From: a bacterium
Lineage (GTDB): Bacteria; Actinomycetota; Acidimicrobiia; Acidimicrobiales; Bin134
NCBI GenBank assembly: GCA_028819295.1
Contig: JAPPMA010000013.1
Coordinates: forward strand, 3,056 to 67,055
Reading direction: 5' to 3'
DNA: 64,000 nt
In this document: piece after piece, positions 23,048 through 31,215 of the stretch
Numbering within the stretch: the first letter of the stretch is position 1
Layout: each line of letters begins with the position of its first letter
Program-made: the position numbers and the translations under genes
The notes under the pieces: model-generated
What the model saw: only the letters and a program-made list of their open reading frames with translations
Database searches by the model: none
What the model was told of the DNA's origin: nothing

Positions 23048-24916
23048 GTGGGCATCCACGACGAAGACGTGGCCCGGGTGAGAGAGGCGACGGACATAGT
23101 CGCGGTCATAAGCGAGTACGTGCAGCTCAAGCGGGTGGGGCGCCGCTGGCAGGGGCTGTGCCCGTTCCATGCCGAGAAGACCCCGTCGTTCTCGGTGAAC
23201 GCCGAGATGGGCGTGTACCACTGCTTCGGCTGCAAGGCCAGCGGAGATGCCATCACCTTCCTCCGGGAAGTGGAGCACGCCGACTTCGTCGAGGTGGTGG
23301 AGCGGCTGGCCGCCCGGTCGGGGATCGCCCTGCGCTACACCTCGCCCGGTGAGGGGGTCGACCGCCAAAAGCGAGGCAAGCTCATCGAGGCCCTGGAGCA
23401 GGCGGTGGAGTGGTATCACCAGCGGCTGTTGACCGCGCCCGACGCCGGGCAAGCCCGGGGCTACCTCCGCCACCGGGGCTACGACGGCGACGTGGTGCGC
23501 CAGTACAAGCTGGGCTGGGCCCCCGACGACTGGGACATGCTGGCAGCCGACCTCGGGGTGGGCGCCGACAAGGGAATGTCCGCCCAGGTGTTCTCCGACG
23601 CCGGCCTGGGGTTTCGCAACAAAGGCGGGCGAATCCAGGACAGCTTCCGGGCTCGGCTGCTGTTCCCGATATTCGATGCCGGCGGCAAGCCGGTGGGCTT
23701 CGGCGGGCGGGTGCTGCCCGGCGGAGAGGGGCCCAAGTACAAGAACTCGGTGGACAACGCCGTCTACCGCAAGTCCCGGATTCTGTACGGCCTCAATTGG
23801 GCCAAACAGGATATCGTGAATGCGGGCGAGGTGATCGTGTGCGAGGGCTACACCGACGTGATCGGCTTCGCCCAGGCCGGCATCTCCCGGGCGGTGGCCA
23901 CCTGCGGAACGGCCCTGACCGAAGAGCATGTGCGGGTGCTGCGCCGCTACGCCCCCCGCATTGTGCTGGCCTTCGATGCCGACTCCGCCGGCCAGACCGC
24001 AGCCGAGCGCTTCTCCCAGTGGGAACACGCCTTCGAGCTGGAGGTGGCGGTGGCCGACCTGCCTCCCGGGGCCGACCCCGGCGACCTGGCCCAGAGCGAT
24101 CCTGAGCGGCTCGTGGCCGCGGTTTCCCAAGCAGTGGATTTCATGGACTTCCGCATCAACCGGGTGCTGGGCGATGCCGATCTGTCGACGGTCAAAGGCC
24201 AGGTTCGGGCGGGGGAGCGGGCCGCCCGGCTCGTGGCCGAGCACCCCAACCCGGAGATCCGCGACAAGTACCTGGTGGCGGTGGCCGATCGCTGTTCAGT
24301 TAGCGCCGATCACTTGCGGGGGGTGGTGGCCGATGTCCGCCGCCGCGGTCGCCGTCGCGCCTCTGGCCCGCCGGCCGATGAGGCGCCCCACCCGGCCGAC
24401 GCCGGCCATGAGCCCAGCGGGGACCACTCGGCATTTGGGCCCAGCGGGGACCACAGTCCCTCCGTCAGCCCTGCGCCCAACAACGTGGAGCGCCAGGTGT
24501 TGTGGCTGGCCGCCAATGAGCCTGGTGCGGTTTGGCCCGAGATCGTTCCCGAGATGTTCCACCACCCGCTTTACCGGGGCGTGTTCGAGGCCCTGTTGGA
24601 GTACCCCGACATGGACACGCTGCTAGCCGAAGCGGATGGGGAGGTGACCGCACTCATGCGGGAACTGGTGGTGGAAGAAGACGATGGGCTGGGGCCAAGC
24701 CCCCCCCGCCAAGAGGTGGTGATGGCCATACTGCTCTACGAGTCGGCCCAGCGGGAGCTGGCCTATCTGGAGCGCCAGGCCCGGGCCGGCACGGCCGACG
24801 ACGACCTGCTCCGGCGGGTCGCCAGCCTGAAGAAGGCGATGGACCAACTCCGGGAATCGGAGTGGGAGCCCGAACAGGCCCGCGCCCTGCTAGAGCTGCT
24901 GCGGACCGGGGTGTAG
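23048..24916 (+). CDS. dnaG: DNA primase DnaG
   Basis: The 622-aa protein has the N-terminal CHC2 zinc finger (CPFHAEKTPSFSVN, then YHCFGCKASGD). The RNA-polymerase core includes the Toprim motifs VIVCEGYTDVIGF and LAFDADSAGQTAAE and the basic FGGRVLPGGEGPKYKNS. The C-terminal DnaB-interacting region follows a low-complexity linker with a repeated PSGDHS. It makes the RNA primers of replication. The GTG start lies 9 nt after the PPDK-like stop. It ends 5 nt from the convergent nrdB stop. Confidence 0.95.
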   Translation: MGIHDEDVARVREATDIVAVISEYVQLKRVGRRWQGLCPFHAEKTPSFSVNAEMGVYHCFGCKASGDAITFLREVEHADFVEVVERLAARSGIALRYTSPGEGVDRQKRGKLIEALEQAVEWYHQRLLTAPDAGQARGYLRHRGYDGDVVRQYKLGWAPDDWDMLAADLGVGADKGMSAQVFSDAGLGFRNKGGRIQDSFRARLLFPIFDAGGKPVGFGGRVLPGGEGPKYKNSVDNAVYRKSRILYGLNWAKQDIVNAGEVIVCEGYTDVIGFAQAGISRAVATCGTALTEEHVRVLRRYAPRIVLAFDADSAGQTAAERFSQWEHAFELEVAVADLPPGADPGDLAQSDPERLVAAVSQAVDFMDFRINRVLGDADLSTVKGQVRAGERAARLVAEHPNPEIRDKYLVAVADRCSVSADHLRGVVADVRRRGRRRASGPPADEAPHPADAGHEPSGDHSAFGPSGDHSPSVSPAPNNVERQVLWLAANEPGAVWPEIVPEMFHHPLYRGVFEALLEYPDMDTLLAEADGEVTALMRELVVEEDDGLGPSPPRQEVVMAILLYESAQRELAYLERQARAGTADDDLLRRVASLKKAMDQLRESEWEPEQARALLELLRTGV

Positions 24917-24921
24917 GTGGC

Positions 24922-26019
24922 TTAGAAGTCCTCGTCGAAGGCCACGTCGCCCTGCACGCCCACTTGGTAGGAGGCCACGGTTCGCTCGAAGAAGTTGGTC
25001 AGCTCCTGCACGTCTTGGAGCTCCATGAACGAGAACGGGTTCTTGGCCCCGAACTGCTTGGGCAACCCGAGCTGGGTGAGGCGCTGGTCGGCCACGAACT
25101 CCAGGTAGCGGCGGGTGTCGGCCACCGACATGCCGGGCACGCCCTGGCCCAGCAGATCCTCGGCGAACTGGTGCTCGCAGTCCACCGCATCGCAGATCAT
25201 GGTGGTGACCTGCTCGCTGAGCTCGGCGTCGAACAATTCGGGCTCCTCGGCCCGCACGGTGTCCACCACCTCGAGGGCGAAGTTCATGTGGCAGCTCTCG
25301 TCGCGGAACACCCAATTGGTGCCGGCGGCCAGCCCGTTCAACAGGCCCTTGGAGCGCAGGAAGTACACGTAGGCGAACGCCGCGAAGAAGAACAGCCCCT
25401 CGATGCAGGTGGCGAAGCAGATCAGGTTCAACAGGAACTGACGGCGCTGCCCGGGGGTGCGGCACTGGTCGATGTCGTCCATCGAGTTCATCCACCGGAA
25501 GCAGAACTCGGCCTTCTGGCGGATGGAGGGGATGTTGTCGATGGCGGCGAAAGCGGCCTCCCGCTCGGCGAGGTCGGGGATGTAGTTGTCGAGCAGCGTC
25601 AGATAGAACTGGACGTGCAACGCCTCCTCGTAGAGCTGTCGGGACAGGTACATCCGGGCCTCGGGGGCGTTGACGTGGCGATAGAGGTTCAGCACCAGGT
25701 TGTTGGCCACGATGGAGTCGCCGGTGGCGAAGAACGCCACCAGCCGGTTCACCAGGTGCTTCTCCGCCGGCAGCAGGGTGCGCTCCAAGTCCACGAGATC
25801 GTCGGAGAAGTCGATCTCGTCCACCGTCCAGGTGTTCTTGATGGCGTCGCGGTACATGTCGTAGAACTGTGGGTAGCGCATGGGGCGAAGGGTCAGCTTG
25901 AAGCCGGGATCGAGGATGCGCCCTTGGGCTGGTGTGGCCGCAGGCGCCGGAGGCCTCGGTTCTGGTGCTGGGCTGAGGCCTCGATCTTTTTCGAGGAAGG
26001 GGGTTTCTGCCAGGGCCAT
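24922..26019 (-). CDS. nrdB: ribonucleotide reductase small (beta) subunit
   Basis: The 365-aa protein carries the di-iron ligands of class I RNR: the EEALHVQFY helix with Glu, His and a Tyr four residues after the His, and DESCHMNFA further on. The Tyr at the radical position suggests a tyrosyl-radical enzyme rather than the Phe-type class Ic. It supplies the radical used by NrdA to make deoxyribonucleotides. The ATG overlaps the nrdA stop by 1 nt (TAATG). Confidence 0.93.
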   Translation of the reverse strand: MALAETPFLEKDRGLSPAPEPRPPAPAATPAQGRILDPGFKLTLRPMRYPQFYDMYRDAIKNTWTVDEIDFSDDLVDLERTLLPAEKHLVNRLVAFFATGDSIVANNLVLNLYRHVNAPEARMYLSRQLYEEALHVQFYLTLLDNYIPDLAEREAAFAAIDNIPSIRQKAEFCFRWMNSMDDIDQCRTPGQRRQFLLNLICFATCIEGLFFFAAFAYVYFLRSKGLLNGLAAGTNWVFRDESCHMNFALEVVDTVRAEEPELFDAELSEQVTTMICDAVDCEHQFAEDLLGQGVPGMSVADTRRYLEFVADQRLTQLGLPKQFGAKNPFSFMELQDVQELTNFFERTVASYQVGVQGDVAFDEDF

Positions 26020-28433
26020 TATTCGCAGGCCTCACACGTCTCGGGGTTTTCCAGGGAGCAGGCCACCGCCTCGGCGTCGGGCACCGGGGCGGCAGCGGGG
26101 GAGGGGGTGCTGGCGGTGGTCTGGTTGATCCGGGTGGCCGGCCGGGATCTCAGGTAGTAGGTGGTTTTCAGCCCCGCCTTCCAGGCGTGGAGGTACATGG
26201 AGCTGAGCTTGCCGATGGTGGGCGACTCCATGAACAGGTTCAGCGACTGGGACTGGTCGATGAACGCACCCCGGTCGGCGGCCATGTCGATGAGGGAGCG
26301 CTGGGGGAGCTCCCAGGCGGTGCGGTACACCGCCTTGAGGTTGTCGGGGATGCGCTCAATGTCGGCCACCGAGCCCTCGGAGCGCTTCACGTCGGCGATC
26401 ATCTGCTCGTCCCACAGGCCTAGCTCCTGGAGGTCGCCCACCAGGTGGCGGTTTATCTGCAAGAACTCCCCGGAGAGGGTCTCCCGCTTGAACAGGTTGG
26501 ACACCTGGGGCTCGATGCACTCGTAGCACCCGGCGATGGAGGCGATGGTGGCCGTGGGGGCGATGGCGATGAGCAGGGAGTTGCGCAGGCCGTGCTCGGC
26601 GATGCGGTCGCGCAGCGTCTGCCACCGGGCCGGGTCGGAGCACTCCTTGCCCCACAGGTCGAACTGGAGCCGGCCGCTGGCCGCCCTGGTCTCGGAGAAC
26701 GCGGGATGGGGGCCGTGCTTCTCGGCCAACTCGGTGGAGGCCCACAGTGCGTTGAAGTAGATCTCCTCGGAGATGCGGGACGACAGCCGACGGGCCTCGT
26801 CGCCGTCGAACGGCAGGTCGAGGTGGAAGAACACGTCTTGGAGGCCCATCAACCCCAGCCCCACCGGGCGCCACTTGGCGTTGGAGTCGGCGGCCTCGGG
26901 GGTGGGGTAGAAGTTGATGTCGATCACCCGGTCCAAGAAGGGCACCACCGAGCGCACCACCTCGCCGAGGCGATCGAAGTCCATCTCGGCAGTGTCGGCA
27001 TCGACGAACGCCCCCAGGTTGACCGAGCCCAGGTTGCACACCGCGGTCTCCTCGGCACTGGTCACCTCGATGATCTCGGTACACAGGTTGGACAGGTGTA
27101 CGGTGCGCCCCTCGTGGCCGGTTTGGTTGCAGCGCAGGTTGGAGGCGTCTTTGAAGGTCATCCAGCCGTTGCCGGTCTGGGCCAGGCACCGCATCATGCG
27201 GCTGTAGAGCTGGCGGGCGGGGAGCTGGTATTCGTACAGCTTCTCGCGCTCGGCCTCCTCGTAGGCCTCGCGGAACTCGTCGCCATACAAGTCGGTGAAG
27301 TGGGGCACCTTCTTGGGGTCGAACAGCGACCACTGCCAATCCTTCTCCACCCGCTCCATGAACAGGTCGGGAACCCAGTTGGCCAGGTTGAGGTTGTGGG
27401 CCCGCCGGTTGTGGTCGCCGGTGTTCTCCTTGAGCTCCAAGAACTCCTCGATGTCGGCGTGCCAAGTCTCCAGGTACACGCAGGCCGCGCCCTTGCGCTT
27501 GCCGCCCTGGTTGACGGCGGCCACCGAGCTGTCCAAGGTTTTGAGCCACGGCACGATGCCGTTGGACAGGCCGTTGGTGCCCCGGATGAGCGACCCCTTG
27601 GAGCGGATGCGGTGCCAGGCCACGCCGATGCCGCCGGCGAACTTTGACAGCCGGGCGATGTCGGTGTAGCGCTGGTAGATGCCCTCGAGGCTGTCGTCGG
27701 GGGAGTCGAGCAGGTAGCACGACGACATCTGGGGGTGGGCGGTGCCGGAGTTGAACAGCGTGGGGCTCGACGGCAGGTAGGCCAGCGAGCTCATCAGGTC
27801 GTAGAAGGCGACGGCCTCATCGGCATCGGCCGAGAGGCCGCAGGCCACCCGCAAGAAGAAGTACTGGGGGGTTTCGATCACTTGGCGGGTGTCGGGGTGG
27901 CGCAGCAGATAGCGGTCGTACACCGTGCGCAGGCCGAAGAACTCGAAGTTCCGGTCGCGCAGAGAGCTGATGGAGGCGTTGAGGGCGGGGGCGTGCCTTT
28001 CGGCGAAGTCGGCCGTCTCGTCGCTGATGAGGCCCAGGCGGTGGCCGGTTTTGACCGACTCGGTGAACCAGGGGATGTTCTGGTTGCGGACCTCTTTGTC
28101 GATGCAGGTGGACAGCAGCCGGGCGGCCAGCTTGGAGTAGTTGGGCTCGGTGACGATCAGCCCGGCCGCGGTGCGGATGGACAGCTCGTCGAGCTCCCGG
28201 GTGGTGGCCCCGTCGGCCAAAGCGGAGATGGTGCGGGTGGCGACCCGCATCGGGTCGACCCCAACCAGCCCCTCACCGCAGCGGGCCACTGCGTTGACGA
28301 TCTTGTTGACATCGACAGGCTCGAGGTCGCCGTTGCGCTTGCGCACCCGCATCCCGGTGGCGCTGGCGCCATCCTGGTCGGCATCGGCACCATTTGTGCT
28401 TACTGCTGCCAGTGGCTCCTGTATGAGTGTCAT
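26019..28433 (-). CDS. nrdA: ribonucleotide reductase large (alpha) subunit
   Basis: The 804-aa protein starts with one ATP-cone regulatory domain (VRKRNGDLEPVDVNKIVNAV). The catalytic barrel follows, with SSCYLLDSPDDS, NLCTEI, the CNLGSVNLGAF finger-loop region and PTATIASIAGCYECIEP. A CEACE tail probably shuttles electrons from thioredoxin. It reduces ribonucleoside diphosphates. The ATG has GGGGGAG upstream, and a sigma70-like promoter with an embedded palindrome lies about 50-80 nt before it. Confidence 0.95.
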   Translation of the reverse strand: MTLIQEPLAAVSTNGADADQDGASATGMRVRKRNGDLEPVDVNKIVNAVARCGEGLVGVDPMRVATRTISALADGATTRELDELSIRTAAGLIVTEPNYSKLAARLLSTCIDKEVRNQNIPWFTESVKTGHRLGLISDETADFAERHAPALNASISSLRDRNFEFFGLRTVYDRYLLRHPDTRQVIETPQYFFLRVACGLSADADEAVAFYDLMSSLAYLPSSPTLFNSGTAHPQMSSCYLLDSPDDSLEGIYQRYTDIARLSKFAGGIGVAWHRIRSKGSLIRGTNGLSNGIVPWLKTLDSSVAAVNQGGKRKGAACVYLETWHADIEEFLELKENTGDHNRRAHNLNLANWVPDLFMERVEKDWQWSLFDPKKVPHFTDLYGDEFREAYEEAEREKLYEYQLPARQLYSRMMRCLAQTGNGWMTFKDASNLRCNQTGHEGRTVHLSNLCTEIIEVTSAEETAVCNLGSVNLGAFVDADTAEMDFDRLGEVVRSVVPFLDRVIDINFYPTPEAADSNAKWRPVGLGLMGLQDVFFHLDLPFDGDEARRLSSRISEEIYFNALWASTELAEKHGPHPAFSETRAASGRLQFDLWGKECSDPARWQTLRDRIAEHGLRNSLLIAIAPTATIASIAGCYECIEPQVSNLFKRETLSGEFLQINRHLVGDLQELGLWDEQMIADVKRSEGSVADIERIPDNLKAVYRTAWELPQRSLIDMAADRGAFIDQSQSLNLFMESPTIGKLSSMYLHAWKAGLKTTYYLRSRPATRINQTTASTPSPAAAPVPDAEAVACSLENPETCEACE

Positions 28434-28484
28434 CGGTCTCCCCCTGAGAACGAGGCTGTTCTGCGGTCAGCGCCAAGTTCTCAA

Positions 28485-28513
28485 AGTGTAATTACACAGG
28501 GCAAATTACGCAA
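28485..28513 (-). promoter_or_regulatory. nrdAB promoter with a perfect palindrome over the -10
   Basis: On the minus strand TTGCGT (28508-28513) and TACACT (28485-28490) are spaced by 17 nt. The 12-bp perfect palindrome gtgtaattacac (28486-28497) covers the -10. A related half, caaattac, lies between the palindrome and the -35. The palindrome has gtgt...acac polarity, the reverse of the NrdR box (acac...gtgt), so NrdR cannot be claimed. Confidence 0.55.
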
Positions 28514-28591
28514 TAGTCACTGCGGCTTAGGTCTGTGACCAGCAACTTTAGAATGGGGCAGAGAAAAATCAGGTGTGTGGGCGCGCGCGGG

Positions 28592-29632
28592 CTAGGCCTC
28601 TCGAACGGTCAATTCGGTGGCTTTGAGGGCGGCCCAGCACTTCGATCCGGCGCTCAGGCCGAGCTCGTTGGCAGCCTGGGATGTGACCCACGCATGGCAG
28701 GGCGCCGGGGCCCCCAACAGCACCCTTACCCGGCCTCCTTCGGGCTGTACATGGGCCACCTGCGCCTCCCAGGTATTGCGCGCGCTGGTGTGGGGCTGCG
28801 TGGCCGACAAGGTGATGGCCGCGGGGGAGAAGGTGACCAGCACCGGCCCGGTCATGGGTGTGGCCGTGATGAGAGCGAGCCCGCAGTCGAGGGCCACGCG
28901 GGTGCCGGTGGCATGGCCGGCGAGGAGGTTGATGTCCAAGAGCCCGGCGATCCACGGGGTTTGGGGATCGGCCGCCACTTCCTCGGGGGCGCCGGCCTGC
29001 ACAATCCGTCCCTGCTCCATGACCAGAAGCTGGTCGGCCATGATCCGGGCCTCCACCGGATCATGGGTGATGAGAACTCGAGTGGCGGAAATGTCGGCCA
29101 GCAGGTGGCGCATGTCGGTGCGGGTCTTGGCGTCGAGAGAAGCGAGGGACTCGTCCAGCAGGAGCACTTGGGCCTGGCAGGCTGCGGCCCTGGCCAAGCC
29201 CACCCGCTGGGCCTGGCCCCCGGAAAGCTGGGCGGGGCGCAGATGGGCCAAGTCGGCCAGCCCCACCTTGTGCAGCCACGCCTCAGCTTGCCGGCGGGCC
29301 GGTCGGGTGGCCAGGCCCGCGCACCGGATGCCAAAGGCCACGTTGTCCACCACGCTGAGGTGGGGAAACAGCAGGTTGTGCTGGCTGTGCAGGGCGATGG
29401 GCCGGCGGTCGGGGGGCACCCGGATGCCTTGGGCGGGATCGTCGACCACCTGGCCGGCCAACAAGACTCGGCCCTGTCGCACTGGAATCAAACCGGCGAG
29501 CGCATGGACGAGGGTTGTCTTGCCCGCGCCGTTTGGTCCGACGATGGCGGTGCAGGTTCCCGCCGGGGCGTCGAAGGTGGCTTGGATGGAGAAGTCGCCG
29601 TCAACGGAACCGATTTCGGCTTGCACACTCAC
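28592..29632 (-). CDS. modC: molybdate ABC transporter ATPase
   Basis: The 346-aa protein has Walker A GPNGAGKTT, signature LSGGQAQRVGLARA, Walker B LLLDES and switch His ITHDPVEAR. A C-terminal TOBE-like region (TWEAQVAHVQPEGGRVRVLL...) is typical of ModC and binds the anion. It powers molybdate uptake with ModB and ModA. The start overlaps the modB stop by 4 nt. The D-loop reads LASLDAK, a normal variant. Confidence 0.9.
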   Translation of the reverse strand: MSVQAEIGSVDGDFSIQATFDAPAGTCTAIVGPNGAGKTTLVHALAGLIPVRQGRVLLAGQVVDDPAQGIRVPPDRRPIALHSQHNLLFPHLSVVDNVAFGIRCAGLATRPARRQAEAWLHKVGLADLAHLRPAQLSGGQAQRVGLARAAACQAQVLLLDESLASLDAKTRTDMRHLLADISATRVLITHDPVEARIMADQLLVMEQGRIVQAGAPEEVAADPQTPWIAGLLDINLLAGHATGTRVALDCGLALITATPMTGPVLVTFSPAAITLSATQPHTSARNTWEAQVAHVQPEGGRVRVLLGAPAPCHAWVTSQAANELGLSAGSKCWAALKATELTVREA

Positions 29633-30483
29633 GGCGGGGATGCCTCAGCCGAGGTTGGCGATCGGGGGGTGCGGGGGGCGGTCCAGCGGTGGCGCAGGCC
29701 GATGAGGATGAGCAGCGACACTCCGATGAGCAGCACCGACATGGCGATGGCCGCCTCGGGCTGGCCGGCCTCGTTGGCCTGGGCGATGGCCAGCGGCAGC
29801 GTGCGGGTGCGGCCCGGGTGGTTGCCTGCGAAGGTGATGGTGGCCCCGAACTCGCCCAGGGCCCGGGCCCACGACAGGGTGGCCCCCGCGGCCAGCGACG
29901 GGGCCAGCAGAGGCAGGGTGATCCGGCGCAGCACGGTCCAGCGCCCGGCGCCCAGCGTGGAGGCGGCCGACTCCAGCCGGGGGTCGAGCTGGCGCAGCCC
30001 GGCCTCGGCGGTGATCACGAAGAACGGCATCGACACGAACGCCGCGGCGATCACTGCGCCCGCGGTGGTGCCGATGAGGGTGTCCAAGCCGAACCAGTTG
30101 TGCAGCGCCCGGCCGATGAGCCCCCGGCGGCCGAGGGCGAAGAACAGGGCGATGCCGCCCACCACCGGGGGCAGCACCATGGGCAGCAGCACGACGGCTC
30201 GCACCAGTGCCCGACCCCGGAACGACAGCCGGGCCAGCACCCAGGCCAGGGGCAGCCCGAGTGCAACCGATATCGCCGCGGCCAGAAGCGACACCACCAC
30301 CGACACCCGGAGGGCCTCCAGGGTGGCGGCTTGGCCCAGCGTGGTGCCCAGCGACGACCAGGGGGTGCGCTGCAACAGGCCCACCAGGGGCAGCGCCAAA
30401 ATGGCCACTGCGATGACGGCCATCACCACAACCGCTATCGGCGGTCGGCGATTCGGCTCTCCGGACGCGTGACGGTCGGTCAT
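29629..30483 (-). CDS. modB: molybdate ABC transporter permease
   Basis: The 284-aa integral membrane protein has about six hydrophobic segments and the ABC permease EAA loop (ARALGEFGATITFAGNHPGR), with the GEFGATI core characteristic of ModB. The N-terminus starts with basic residues followed by a Val/Ala-rich segment (AVVVMAVIAVAILALPLVGL). It overlaps modA and modC by 4 nt on each side, so the three subunits are translationally coupled. Confidence 0.9.
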   Translation of the reverse strand: MTDRHASGEPNRRPPIAVVVMAVIAVAILALPLVGLLQRTPWSSLGTTLGQAATLEALRVSVVVSLLAAAISVALGLPLAWVLARLSFRGRALVRAVVLLPMVLPPVVGGIALFFALGRRGLIGRALHNWFGLDTLIGTTAGAVIAAAFVSMPFFVITAEAGLRQLDPRLESAASTLGAGRWTVLRRITLPLLAPSLAAGATLSWARALGEFGATITFAGNHPGRTRTLPLAIAQANEAGQPEAAIAMSVLLIGVSLLILIGLRHRWTAPRTPRSPTSAEASPP

Positions 30484-31214
30484 GGGGAATCGAATCCGTG
30501 ACTCCAGAGGATGCGGTGGCCGTCGGGGCCGAGGACGAAGTCCACGAAATCGGCGGCCACGGCCCGGTCGCTGACCGCGGCCACTGGGTAGTCGTTGAAC
30601 CGATTCTGGAGGCCGAGGGGCACTGCGATCACTTTGTCGCCTCCGGCAGCCACGTCGGATGCGTATACCAACCCGGCGTCGGCCTCGCCCAACATCACCT
30701 TGGTTAGTACCGCTCGTACACTGGTCTCCTCGGTATCGGCGTCGATGTTTACCCCAGCATCGTCAAGCACGGTCTCGGCCAAAGCCCCGCAGGGGACTTC
30801 GGGAGCGCACACCGCGAGGACGAGCTCGGCGTCGGCCAGGTCTACCAGCCCGGTGACATCGCCGGGGTTGTCAGCCGGAACCACCAGGGCCAGCCGGTTG
30901 CGTGCGAACAACACCGGGGATGTCGCGGTGCGCCCAGCGTTGACCACTCGATTCATGTTGACGGTGTCGGCCGATGCGAACACATCGGCTTGGGCACCGG
31001 CAGAAATCTGGGTGGCCAGCCGGGCGCTGCCCGCGAAGCTGAGCTTTACGTCGAAGCCGGGATTGGCGGCCTCGTACTCCTCGGCCAAATCCTCGAACGC
31101 TTCCGACAGCGATGCCGCCGCGTACACGGTCACAATCGTGTCATCATCTCCGCCGCATCCCGCCGATATCCAGGCCAGAACCCCGGCGAGCAAACCGAGG
31201 CCCAGTGTGCGCAT
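30480..31214 (-). CDS. modA: molybdate-binding lipoprotein
   Basis: The 244-aa protein has a lipoprotein signal (LGLLAGVLAWISAGCGGDDD). The periplasmic-binding fold of ModA follows: VYAAASLSEAFEDLAEEYE, LSFAGSARLATQISAGAQAD, VFASADTVNM, LVYASDVAAGGDKV. It captures molybdate or tungstate outside the membrane and delivers it to ModBC. The start lies 1 nt after the valS stop, so the operon is read from valS through modABC. Confidence 0.9.
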   Translation of the reverse strand: MRTLGLGLLAGVLAWISAGCGGDDDTIVTVYAAASLSEAFEDLAEEYEAANPGFDVKLSFAGSARLATQISAGAQADVFASADTVNMNRVVNAGRTATSPVLFARNRLALVVPADNPGDVTGLVDLADAELVLAVCAPEVPCGALAETVLDDAGVNIDADTEETSVRAVLTKVMLGEADAGLVYASDVAAGGDKVIAVPLGLQNRFNDYPVAAVSDRAVAADFVDFVLGPDGHRILWSHGFDSP

Positions 31215-31215
31215 G

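Noticed and set aside
22265-24244. Long minus-strand open frame (659 codons) opposite dnaG and the PPDK-like gene
   Set aside because: DnaG and the PEP-utilising enzyme are unmistakable on the plus strand; the reverse frame has no recognisable domain.
28486-28497. NrdR box at the nrdAB promoter
   Set aside because: The palindrome gtgtaattacac has the opposite polarity to the NrdR consensus and is shorter; only a generic operator is supported.
28535-30472. Long plus-strand frame opposite modC and modB
   Set aside because: The text is repetitive and motif-free, while ModB and ModC motifs are complete on the minus strand.
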